Shown piece by piece: positions 1-11,000 of a stretch of DNA of 64,000 bases (the first letter of the stretch is position 1; each line of letters opens with the position of its first letter). Location of the stretch: NCBI GenBank assembly GCA_009192285.1, contig WBVU01000010.1, forward strand, positions 434,001-498,000, written 5' to 3'. Under the pieces are notes generated by a model. It saw nothing but the letters and a program-made list of their open reading frames with translations. It searched no databases and was not told the origin of the DNA. Position numbers and translations under genes: made by a program. The stretch comes from Morchella semilibera. Lineage: Eukaryota; Ascomycota; Pezizomycetes; Pezizales; Morchellaceae.

Positions 1-63
1 GTTTCCAATGGTGACCTTTGCGGTGATGAGAGTGTCTGGCGGAAGCGTGCTATGGCTAGCCAT
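1..63 (-). CDS. N-terminal end of a gene leaving the window, possibly PB1/NBR1-like
   Basis: Reading leftward from an ATG at 63-61 there are 21 codons, beginning MASHSTLPPDTLITAKVTIG, open to the window edge. The start context is good (TC-ATG-GC), and a long pyrimidine-rich tract on the same strand lies upstream at about 241-315, as often seen before fungal starts. The peptide resembles, from memory, the first residues of filamentous-fungal ZZ-zinc-finger/NBR1-like proteins, where a PB1 domain starts with a similar LITxKV strand. Only 21 residues are visible, so the family is a guess. That a gene starts here is more likely than its identity. Confidence 0.42.
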   Translation of the reverse strand, partial: MASHSTLPPDTLITAKVTIGN

Positions 64-2100
64 GACGATACAAGATTCAAAGGCAGTAAAGTAGCGTACT
101 TTGCAATGTACTGGACTGTTACACTGAGTTGCTGCAGGTGGTAACCGGGGTCGGGGTAGTGGCGGGAGGGTAGGTGGGTGTGGTGGTGGGGGGAATATTG
201 TTGTATTATCTCGAGGATGGAATAGTAGTGGTGAGGTTGAAGAATGAAAGAGAGAAGGAAGAGGAGAGAGGAGAAGAGAGGGAGAGAGAGAAGAGGAAGT
301 GAGAAGGGGAGAGAAGGTTGGGGTAGAAGACGTGAGTGTAAGTACTAAGGCAGGCAAGGAAAGTGTAGGTATGACAGACACCTTTCTAGCGGCGGCGGCG
401 GTACTCAGCAGCACGACCCCAAATAATCAATCACCTCCTATGTAAGTCAGTCTAGCCTGTGCGTGTGTGAGTGTGTGATGTGAGTCTACAAGCTACCCTA
501 TCCCCGTAGCGTAAGAGCAACAGCAGAGAGAGCGTGTGGTGGCGGAGGAGGAACCTTCCTCCCCCCATTACGCAAATCCCCACCCTCACCCTCAAAATCC
601 ATCCATCCATCCCCCATCATCCCCTCTAACAACCCCACCGCTGCTTTAAACCTCTTCGGAAACACGTCCAGATCATTCGCGCCTAAACTCCGGCGTACGA
701 GAGCCGAGCCGGGAAATACTCCCTTATCGTTATCGAATCCCGCAGGCACTACTACATGGAACCAATCTAGACTACATGTACTGACTACTGGCACTACATG
801 TAGTATTTTATTCGCAAGTCCGGTCAAAGCTTCTCACTCTCAAAAAAATAGAAGACGGAAAACAGAAAACTGAAAACTGAAAACAGAAGGGGAAAAAAAC
901 AGAGCCTCATCCTTCAAAATGCGTCAGGCGTCAGTCCAACCACAAATCTCCAGACATACGTAATCCGCATAACGGCAGGCCTCGAAATCGAAATCGAGAA
1001 TCGGGATAAAGTCAAATAACACAAAGGGGGAAACACTTTCCGCATTATTGAGGTCTTATTCCTACCATCTTAAAACTAAGTGCTATATCGCCGGCCTACC
1101 TGTACTTTCTTTGCTGCCAGTTTATGTAATGTATGCTCCCGAGCGCCCGGTCATGAATCAACCAGGCAAGGCTGCCATCTTATTATAAATCCAAGAGTGT
1201 GAGTAGTATGAGAGTATGAGCAGCTGTCGTAAGACAGCAACTCCCCAAACCGTCAATCACCGGATCTCCCACAAATTACTTGATTTCACTTCACGAGACA
1301 GCTCGAATATTCCACACACAGCTTAAGATAAAATTAATAATCCCAACCGCTGTCCGCCCAACCCAACCAACCAGACCAGACCAAATAATGAGAAATGGAA
1401 AGAGAAACAGAAAAAAAGATGAGGCGTAAAGGAAAATCCAATGGGTAAGTAGATAAGTAGTTAGAGAGAGGTCCTTAGAACAAGACAGAAACAAAAAGGA
1501 ACCCAGGCTTCTATTACACATGAGCACAACAATCCCGCCACCCTTTTTTTTTTTATTCAGAATACCCGAGGAATATGGAAGAAATAATAGAGAGAAAAAA
1601 GAAATCCAGAAAGAGTAGGAGAAGTACCCGGAAAAGATCGGTAGCTCCTAGAGAGTAAGAATATTGATTGAAACGGACATAGTAGTGAGAAAATGGTTAT
1701 AACTGTACTTAAGGAAAAAGGGTCCTCGAGAAGTCCGTCCACCCCATGAACATTTAAGGGAAAAAAAATAGAAAGAGCTGATGGTGGTTAAATAAAAAAA
1801 AAAAAACGAAAAAAACGAAAAAGCCCTTTAATCCTTTCGTGCCGAAAAACATAAAAAATGAATCAACAAATTGAGATTTTTTTTTTCTTTCGTGAGGCCC
1901 AAACGCATGAAAAATCAGTAAACCTCATACAAGTCTCAGAAAAAGACATCAAAGGAATAATGCGATCAAAAAAATAACGACGCATACAACAAAAAACAAA
2001 AAGCCAAGAGTCCGAAAAGATGACACCGCAGTTCAAGGTAAACTGCAGATTAAAAACCGAAACGACACTAGTAAAAACAACAAGAAGAAAAAAATCCTAT
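64..2100. other. Intergenic region, no gene recognised
   Basis: This holds the presumed promoter and 5'UTR of the left-edge gene and the 3' flank of the Btz gene. It is rich in homopurine stretches and A-runs (for example 1795-1830). Two TACATGTA palindromes lie at 773-780 and 795-802. A 109-codon - strand open frame at 498-827 has low-complexity, non-coding-like composition and no recognised domain. Confidence 0.6.
241..315 (-). promoter_or_regulatory. Pyrimidine-rich tract upstream of the left-edge gene
   Basis: About 75 nt of almost pure purine on the + strand (GAGA/GGAAG repeats) read as a CT-rich tract on the - strand, roughly 180 nt upstream of the left-edge ATG. CT tracts just upstream of transcription starts are common in filamentous fungal promoters. 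The assignment rests on position and composition only. Confidence 0.3.
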
Positions 2101-2925
2101 CTACGGAGCATAGTAGACACCTTGCTGCTGGGGAGGAGGGCCTGGAGGATAATAGTACACCGCCCCGTTCGTGGGTACACCATTCACAGAGCTATCGGGT
2201 GCAGGGGTTACCGCCGAAGGATAGTAGTACTGGTTCGGATCCCACGTTGGAACGTTTGGAACAGTCGAATAGAAGACCATCCCGTTACTTTCTTGCGCAA
2301 TTGTAGTAGGACCAGAAGGTGTGGCGGTTGTCACAGGTGGTTGGGATTGGTGCGGTTGGACAGGGTGCATGACATAATGGCTGGGAGCTCCATTTGGCAT
2401 GGGCGAGGGACCAGAAGGAACATATGGAGGTGGCGGGGGGACGAAATTTGTCCGGGGATCGTGGTGCATGGGCTGCTGGTGGGGGATTGGATGCATCATT
2501 TGCTGCTGGGGGTATGGGTAGTATGCTCCCTGCGGCGGATACTGTGTTGGGTGGAAAGATCTAGCGTGGACAGCACCTTCCGGGATGTGTGAGAGTGGTG
2601 TCCCCGATGTCTGAGAGGGGTAGGAAGGATGCCTAGAGTGGGCGTACATGTTTTGTGGGAGATTAGGTGTGGGAACATTCTCAGGATAGACGCCATTGTA
2701 CCCTTGATAGTGCATAACTGCCGGCGAATCAATCTCAGCAACATTAACAGCCTTTTGAGGCCGTGGCTGGTACATGGGGATCTTTGGTGTGGCCCTGTGC
2801 TCACGGTACGGGATAGGGTTCACTGATGGGGTGTATGATGGTGGCGGATGCTGGGGCACCACCTTTGGAGTGTGCGCCTGAGCCGGGGTTTGACCTGCAT
2901 TCTGCGCCGCTGCTACTGCTGGTGT

Positions 2926-2976
<51 letters not shown>

Positions 2977-2998
2977 TTGCTGCTGCTGTTGTTGCTGC

Positions 2999-3037
<39 letters not shown>

Positions 3038-4687
3038 GCTGCCGGCATTTTAGGAGTAGCGGGCCCAGCTGGAAGCTTGACCACAGGCTTTGTTGGAGCC
3101 TCTTCCAACGGCCTCGACGAAGATGAGTCAACAACAATGTTTGGGGCCTGTGGTTGGCTCTGCGGCGACTGCTGCTGCTGTTGCTGTTGCTGTTGCGGCT
3201 GCTGCTGCTGCTGCTGTTGCGGCTGCTGCTGCTGTTGCGGCTGCTGCTGCTGTTGCGGTTGCGGTTGCGGCTGCTGTAACTGCTGAGGATGGGGGTGTTG
3301 TTGCTGGTGCGGAACCTGCCCTGCTGCCTGAATTATGGGCCTGACTTCGTGCTGCAAGGAAGATCTTCTTGACATACCCACCGAAGGAGAATAGCCAGTA
3401 GAACCTCCGTATACGCTTCTACCTTGGCTGTAGAAGTTACCTCTACCGCGAGCTCCCCCGCCTCTGATATATCCAGAACCCCCAGGCCTCATAGCTCTGG
3501 GGATAAAGATGAACGATCTAGTAGGACTTGGATAGATGTACCGTACAGGGGCATCTGGAAGAGCAATCCTGACAGGCTTATCTCTCCGCAGTGGAGGCCG
3601 GTGGTACGGGAGCCTTGTGTAGACCTTTGAAGGGACTTCACTGAAGATTACAGGATCCTTCATCTCTGGAAGATGAACCTGGATCTGCACGGTTCCTTTA
3701 AAAACCGTCCTTCCAAAGGTTCGCGGCGTGTCCCCACCTCCGCGCTGGCGGTTTCCAGCAAAAGCCTGATTGTTGCTGCTATTATTGTTGTTATTCTGGT
3801 AGGCTGGTTGGGGGCGGCGGACTTCCTCGTGTATCTCCTCATGCATATCGTGTTGCCATTGCTGCTCCAAAGGTGTTGGCTGAGGAGCGAAGTCACTTCT
3901 GAAATGTCAGTCAATGATACCAAAAGCATGATAACCGAGTTGACCAAGAACTGGGAGCATACCCAGAGTACCTTCCTCTGCCACCTCTCGGGCCACCTCT
4001 GAAAGGCCTAAAGCCATTGCTCCCTTCCGCATGCCTATGGTCGTGCAGGTAGAATCCCCCTCTGTTGGGGACAAACGTTGGGTCAGCGTCCCTACGCTTC
4101 TTGTAGTCCTCATGGTCCCCACGTCTCTTATCCTGAGGCTTTTCCGGCGCCTTCCCGCCCTGAGGCGCCTCTCCCGCCGCCTCTCCGGGCTCCTGTGGTA
4201 TCGTCCCTGCTGCACCCTCCTCTCCCTCCTCCTCCTCCTCCTCCTCCTCCTCTCCGTCCCCCTCTTCCCCTTCCTCCTCCTCCTCCTCCTCCTCCTCCTC
4301 CTTCATCTCCTCAAACTCCACCACCCCCGCCTTCTCCATACCCCTCATACCGTTCAACATAATCTCCGTGTCCCTATTCACCGGATGAACCCTACCAGCC
4401 CCCAGCGCCGTTCCTACAACGAGAACAGACTTTCTACTCGCCTTTCCCTGTTGCTGTTGTTGTTGCTGCTGCTGATCCCCGGCGCCGTTAACCACCACCG
4501 GGCCCCCTTCGTCCGCCTCATCGCCCTCATCATCAGTCAGCGACCCCTCCGTCGCAACGTCATCGTCACTGATCCCCGAGTCGTCTGTAAAGGAGTCTTC
4601 CTCGACGCCCAGCTCATCGTCTTCATCCTCTTTCTTGCCTCTACGGCGGGAGACGATTGGAGCCTTGCGGCGCGAGAGACCAGGCAT
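2101..4687 (-). CDS. Barentsz/CASC3-type exon junction complex protein (Btz domain, polyQ)
   Basis: Two exons, 4687-3963 and 3898-2101, with a 64-nt intron (GTATGC donor, TTTCAG acceptor) giving 840 aa. Exon 1 starts MPGLSRRKAP and carries acidic runs, then the Btz motif at residues about 202-218 (DPTFVPNRGGFYLHDHR), the signature by which CASC3/MLN51/Barentsz clamps eIF4AIII and RNA in the exon junction complex. An RGG-like segment follows (GGPRGGRGRYSG). Exon 2 has a conserved-looking block at about residues 285-365, then Q-rich tracts including an uninterrupted Q37 run, and a Pro/Tyr/Gln-rich C-terminus ending GVYYAP. The 46- and 37-nt alternative introns at the same junction are less likely: the first creates a stop, the second is very short. 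Known for the family: mRNA localisation, decay and translation in nucleus and cytoplasm. The polyQ and acidic runs are probably length-variable between strains. Confidence 0.85.
2926..3036 (-). repeat. CAG/CAA trinucleotide tract encoding Q37
   Basis: Thirty-seven consecutive Gln codons, mostly CAG with interspersed CAA, in the coding frame of the Btz gene. On the + strand it reads (CTG/TTG)n. Mixed CAG/CAA pairs point to past slippage with stabilising interruptions. Flanking residues are AA on one side and TPAVAAA on the other. Confidence 0.95.
3170..3288 (-). repeat. Second Gln/Pro-rich trinucleotide tract
   Basis: CTG/TTG triplets interrupted by CGG (Pro codons on the - strand) encode Q-runs of three to ten residues separated by single prolines. 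The tract lies in the same exon as the Q37 run and extends the prion-like, low-complexity middle of the Btz protein. Confidence 0.9.
4217..4303 (-). repeat. GAG/GAA tract encoding acidic runs
   Basis: Repeated CTC/CCT triplets on the + strand encode two poly-Glu blocks broken by Gly and Asp, upstream of the Btz motif. It is an imperfect trinucleotide microsatellite in coding sequence and likely length-variable. Confidence 0.85.
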
Positions 4688-7600
4688 GATTCGCTGTGGC
4701 GGGGGTTTCTGCTTTTGAGAGGGGGGGCGGGAGGTGAGTGTGGGAGATGGAACCGCAGGGGTGGATTTTGTAGAGCGCGGAGAGAGAGAGAAGGGCCGGA
4801 ACGGAGGTTTGTTGAGATGTGGGGTAGTGAGGTAAAGTGGGTTTATAGCTAGTTGTTTTATCCGTAGGAAAGCTTGTTAATGACAGCGAGCGGCGTGTGT
4901 GGTGCGCGCGCGGGGGTGTTGTATCGAATGAGAAGCAAACGGTTGTGAGCAAAGTCAAGGGTGAGTAGCTGTCTAAAAGAGATAGAGACAAGAAAGAAAA
5001 AAAAAACTAAGGAAAAATTCCTTCCTTCCTAGAAGTTTTGGTCGAGGAAGAAGGGGGGTGGCGGCCCAGTTGGTTTTTGATTCTTTTTTTTCCTCCCTTC
5101 TTTTTTCTTTTTTGAACTTTTCTCGGATCGATTAAAATAAGCTTAAGGATGTGATTTCTCGTGGGCTCGTCAAGTCATAACAAGTAACATGGGGGGGGAA
5201 AAAAAAGGAAAAATAACAAGGAAATATCACAATCACAATGCGAATAGAGGAAAAAATAAAAGAGAGCGTATGAGTGGAAAAAAAAAAAAAAGGGAAAAAA
5301 AGAGACGGATTTTCTAGATCTGCTGTGATGCGGTGGCGAATAGAATTATACTATGGCAGATAGGTATTGGTAGAAGTTATGACAGGAGAGAGGTGGATCG
5401 ATTGACAATTAAGTATCTTGTATGGACGTTATTAGCGGGAATGGAGAAGCGCCAGTGTTCGTTATATGAGCAGAAAATATTTCTTGGGGGAAAAGGGCCG
5501 CGCACGGAATGCAGGCAGTAAGTGGATGGATGGATTAGTCGCTGGCCGAGTTGGAAATGGAAGATGAGTTTGTGCGATAGAATCTCAAGCTATGGGGGGG
5601 GGGGTGTAGGAGTAGAAGGAGGAGGAGGAGGAGAACAAGAATAAAAAGGAGGAAGGAGGTGGGGGAGGATACTAGAAGAAAAGAAAAGAAGGAAGAAGGA
5701 GAAGAAAAAAAAAAAAAAACAGATCAGTTGCAGATTTGAGTAGAGTACAGATATCGTGTATGATGTATGTAGGTAAGGCTAGCTACCTAAGAGTGACAGC
5801 AGGAGGGGAGGGAGGCAACTAGCACAAGTAGTACAGATTCTGAGTTAAAAAATGTAGGTAATAGTAGTCTGTATGTAGTAACAGCAGCGGAGAATAATTC
5901 AAGATATGTGGGAACGCTATAAATGTAGCTAAGTTACATGATGTATGTATGGAGCTATGGTACCACTAATCTGTATCTTGCACAGAAGATGATAGATAAG
6001 TAGCTTTTAATTCTGTGGGTAAGGGATAGGGATAGGGATAGAGATAGGGATAGAGAGCTCTGTTAGAGACAGGGCAAGGGGATATGGATAGGACGTTTCA
6101 GAGCAGAATAGGCAGCAGAGGAGGTGAGGGGGGGGGGGGGATAGTAGGTGTCTAAAACTATAGCCAAGAGAGGATGGAGGCTGCAATAATCAAGGCAAGC
6201 AATCAATGATCAAATGTCCTCTTACTCACTTACTCGCTAACCCTTCTATGCTGCTTCTTCTTCCTTTCCTTCTCTGTCAGGTAATGCCAAGCCTCACTTA
6301 TGGCCAGTTGTGGAATGGAAGGTGCAGCAAACCTCAGAAATGATATATCATCCCATCCATAGAGCAAGAATAAGAACTTCCTAATCCAATCAACCGTCCA
6401 CCCAACAAAGGAACAGCCCCCCCTCCCCTCTCTCTCTCTCCCTCTCCCTCTGAGATCATGAGCTCCACGAACCCCATCAATCCCCTTGTTCTCTTTCCCC
6501 CCCTCCCCCTCCCCACTATGCCCCACCATTGACAAAGAACTCAAAAGTGTTATCCGATATTATCCTCTGCATGATAGACACAATCCGGAGATCTCAAAAA
6601 CCGCACCCTCAATTGGCTTGACGCTTGGACGCCTAACTTTCCTCTCTCATTTTTTCTTGCTTTTGCTGTAGGCCAATGATAGCTTCGCGGCCACACCGGC
6701 CAACACTCACAGCATCCTTTCCCCCAAAAAAATAGGTGAGTAAGGCACCCATATATTATGTGATCCAAGTACTCTGCCCTTTAAACTGAGGCCGCGCCAA
6801 AATCCAAAACTTCCCTGCGGTTCCAGGAAACAACGAGTACGTATATCCGGGCTGCAGGTAAGTGTATCATACTGCCGCCTTACAGGTATATGTACTTACC
6901 TAACCTGCTCCTGATAAGTACATATGTTCCCAGGGCACAAAAATTTCGAGGACTGCCTCTCGGAACCAGGCTTAGAAAAGGCTCTTTTTTTTTTCTTTTT
7001 CTTTACGGGTTTGAATACTATGCAGCTACATAGCTAAGCTACCTTTCGGGTTCGACCACAAGCGCCCACGGTACCTACAGCAGGGGACACGGACCTATCA
7101 ACAGACAATAATTCTTTTATTGTGTTCTGCGTTCCCCTTATGTGCTCCCCTGCCCTCCCTCTCGGAACAGATCTAGAAAAGCTTCTTCTTTTTATTATAG
7201 GTTTGACTGCTAGCCAGCCAGCTAGCTTACCTTTCGTGTTTAACCACAAGCGCCTACAGGATGTACGGTACCTACATACATGGTCTGGGCCTATTAACAG
7301 CTACAATCATCCTCTTTGCGCTCCCCCTTCCGCGTTCTCCTGCGTACCCCCCAAACCCAAACCCAAACCCATACCCGTATGCAGCCCAGCATCTAGCTGT
7401 CTAGCTAGCTATCAAATCAACGGCTCCGCCATCAACTCACTCCCTCCCTCCCTCCTTCCATTTCTACAGAGCGCAAACCGCCCAAACCCAAATGCAGACA
7501 ATAAAGAATAATAATAATAATAGTTTAGAATGCTACCAGAATGTAACACTAATATAGCAGATAATATAGCAGATAATATAGTAGTAATAGTTGAGGTTAT

Positions 7601-8000
7601 AAGGTGCATGAGTGGGTAATATAGGCAATAACAGTAACACTGATGATACATCTAACGAATTGAACTGAACTGTACGAACCGCCGGGCCTTGACTCTTCTG
7701 TACAGTCGAATAAGAGAAGAAAAAAGTGAGGTTGTGGCCTCGGATTGTACGTGTAGTTGGAAGGAAGTAGTAGTGGAAGGGGAAAATGGTAATGATATAA
7801 CAGGAGGGAAGGAAAAAGAAAAATGGCATCAGGGCATCACTAGAAATCATCGTTCGGACCCGAACAAGAGAAAGAGAAAAGAAAAATACACCCCAGAACC
7901 AGAACCAGAACCACCACCAAGCCAAAGCACGAAAAGAAAAAAAAATTAAAAAACTAAAAACTAAAAACTAAAGAAAAAAAAACACTCCCCCAACCCAACT
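4688..8000. other. Intergenic region between Btz 5' end and Mit1 3' end
   Basis: No supported gene in 3.3 kb. It contains the Btz promoter/5'UTR, A-runs (about 5280-5292, 5704-5720), G-runs (about 5594, 6130), a (GGGATA)n microsatellite and two loosely similar stretches near 7000 and 7170 (both contain CTCTCGGAAC followed by TAGAAAAG). Open frames here have biased, low-complexity composition. Confidence 0.6.
6023..6055. repeat. (GGGATA)n microsatellite
   Basis: About five copies of GGGATA or its variant GAGATA in tandem. It is not the telomere repeat TTAGGG and sits inside ordinary intergenic DNA. Confidence 0.85.
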
Positions 8001-11000
8001 CTACTCATCACCCGCCTCCCTCCCACCAGCACCCGCCGCCTTCCTCCCCGACCCCGGCCCCGACCCCGACCCCGACGCCGCAGCACCTCCTCCCCCAGCC
8101 ACCCAACTCTTCCTCTTAACGCCCCCCTTGCGGCCCGTAATATAAATCTTTGCGTCCTTGACGAGCGCCGGATCCTCATTACTTGCCCTTAGGGCCCTCA
8201 GCATTGCCGTCAAGTTCTCCTCGCTCGCCAAATGGGCGCACAGGCCCGGCGCCTTCCCAAAGTGCGCCAGCCCGCACAGCGGACAGTACTCCACGCCCAT
8301 CTTCTTGAGCGGGCAGGAGCCACGCGGGTGCCGCGCGTTGCACGCTTTGCAGGCCGGTAGCGAGTCGACGGGCGGTGGTCCGGTAATGAGCGGTGCGCGC
8401 TGAAACACACCCGTTGGGGGGAGGCGGTTGTGCAGTCGGCGGGGTGCGGACGGCGGCGGCAGTGGTGGTGATAGCGCGGCCGTAGGGAAAGCCCGCCCCC
8501 GCCCCCGCCCCTGCTGTCTCTGTGGCACAGGGGCACGACCAGGAGTAGGAAGGACAGGAGCAGCGGTGATGGAATGGCGCTGATGGTACCCCGAAATCCT
8601 CTGCTCGAGCTCAAACCTATCCAAGCCATCACCCATATCCACCGGCATATCCTCCCCCTCACTCTCCGTCTCCGCGCCTCCATCGTCTCTAAAGTCACCG
8701 TCGTCCTCCGTCGCAGAGTTCGCGGCCACAGCACCCCGATGGTTATACTCGTCGTCCGGCGCGCTATAGTCGACCTTCCGTCTTCTCTTCCCACGGCCGA
8801 GTTCTTCTGCAGCAGCAGCAGCAGCCAGGCGCGCAGCCTCCTCGCGCTCCGCAAGCAGCTTATCCCAGAAGCCAACGTCGATGTCCTCCTCAGCGCTGCT
8901 GTCAGCGAGGAGGCCTTCTTCGAGTTGTCCCTTATCGTTCGCCCAGACACGGGCGAAGCTGAACGCATTGTTCTCCGCGCCCGGTGCGTCTTCTGTCTTC
9001 GTCTCCTCTATGATGCTGCGGTCGAGGAGGCGGTCGACGCCCTCGGAGTCGTACTTGATTCTTCGCTCCTCTTGGAGGCCCTCGTCTTCAAAGAGTGCGC
9101 GTGCGCCAAACTTGAGGACGCTTTCGACGTCGACTTGGTCTTCTTCGTCGCCCTCGGCACCCATTTTCTCGATGATGAGGTGATCGAGCGAGAGCTTCTT
9201 TTTGCCGATCTGCATGATCTTCTCCTCTGCGGTGTCGCGCGTGACAAGGTGGAATACGAGCACCTTGTTTTTCTGGCCGATACGGTGGGCACGGCTGAGG
9301 GCCTGGATGTCCTGGTGGGGGTTGAAGTCGGGGTCAAGGATGATGACGGTGTCAGCGGTAGCGAGGTTGATGCCCACTCCGCCGGCGCGGGTGGAGAGGA
9401 GGAAGGCAAAGTCCTTGGACCCGGGTCGGTTGAAGGCGTCGATGCGCCGCTGCTTCTCTTGGGTGTTGGTGCCGCCGTCGAGGCGCTGGTAGCTCATTCC
9501 TAGCCCGCCCAGGAAGTCCTCCATGACGTCCAGCATGCCCAAGAACTGTGAGAACATGAGCACCCTGTGACCACGCTCCTTGAGTTTCGGTAGCATGATG
9601 TTGAGCAGTTCAAACTTGCTGCCTGCCTCAATGAGATTCTTGTGCAGTGTCTCTGCATCAAAGTTCCTATCCTCAATGGCATCACTGTAAAAGAACGGAT
9701 GCCCCAGCACCTTTCGCAGCTGCATCAGCACGTTCTTAAGACTTCCGGACTTGCTCTTATCCCCCGGGTTCTTGAAAATACTCTTAATCAGGACCGGATC
9801 CTGTGCCAGAATACTCTTATACAGCTTCTTCTGCAGGCTGGACATAGTCACGGGCACAATGACCTCCGCCATCGGCGGCAAGAACGTCAGAACCTCCTTC
9901 TTCGTCCTCCGCAAGAAGAACGGTCGAATCATTTCATGCAGCCTGCGAACCTTCTCGCTATCGAGGTTCCCAAACTCCTCTTCGAGTTCTTTAGCGTCCA
10001 TGCTCGGGTCCAGGAACTGCAAGAGATTAAACAGCTCCCTGGGGTTATTCTGGAGTGGTGTCCCGGTCATGAGGACTTTATGTTTGATCTTATACCCATC
10101 TAAAGCCTTGTACAGCAGACTCTCATCGTTCTTCAGGCGCTGTCCCTCATCCACAATCAGCGCCTCCCAGGGAATACCCTTAAGATACTGACTATCCGTG
10201 ACAGGCGTGCTGTAAGACGTGACGACGATATGGCACTTTAGGCTCTTGGTTCCCTCATGGAAGAGCTCATACTTGCGAGACAGAGCACGAGACTCCGCAG
10301 AGCCAAAGTAAGAAACAACGCGCATAGTAGGGGCCCAATGCTGAATCTCACGCTTCCAGTTTGGCACCGTCGAGTGTGGGACCACAATCAAGAACGGGTA
10401 CAGCGAGAGATCATTGACCATTATCGACAAGAACGATATGATCTGTATAGTCTTCCCCAGGCCCATTTCGTCCGCCAGAATCGATGTCTGGCCCTCATGC
10501 CACTTGTAGTATAGCCAACTGTAGTCCGTTAGCATACTAGTCAAATCGATCATTGACCTTTTTTTGAATGTGACCTACTTCATCCCGTCTAGCTGATACT
10601 TCATCAGTTTTCCACCTACAATATACGACGGCTGCTCCTTCTTCTCAAAGTTCTTGAAACTCTTTGACTTGACCATGTCCCTCCTCTTAACTGTATTCTT
10701 TGGTAGGTGTACGAAATGACCGTGCACATAGTCCTCGTAGGCCTTCTTCCAGTCCTCCCAACGGCCCACATCGTTGTCCTCAACACCCTCACTCTCTGCC
10801 TCGCTCCCATCCTCCTCCTCATCGCTAGCATCCAAATCCACTATCCGCTTCGTGCGCCTCCTGCGGTGGCCCTTTGGCTGGGTCGGTGGCACCTCCCAGA
10901 CCACCTCGCCGCCCTCGCCGCCCTGCCACTTGACATACGCCTCCTTGACCTCATCGATCCTCGCCACATCCACATCGCGCTCGCGGCCCGTAGGTACGAA

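Noticed and set aside
498-827. 109-codon - strand open frame near the left end
   Set aside because: Low-complexity composition, no domain, and it lies upstream of the left-edge gene without its own signals.
2020-3344. Several + strand frames antisense to the Btz gene, including poly-Leu, poly-Ala and poly-Cys frames
   Set aside because: They are the antisense reading of the CAG/CAA tract and surrounding exon.
8574-9503. 309-codon + strand frame
   Set aside because: Shadow of the GC-rich SNF2 exon on the opposite strand; the - strand frame carries the helicase motifs.
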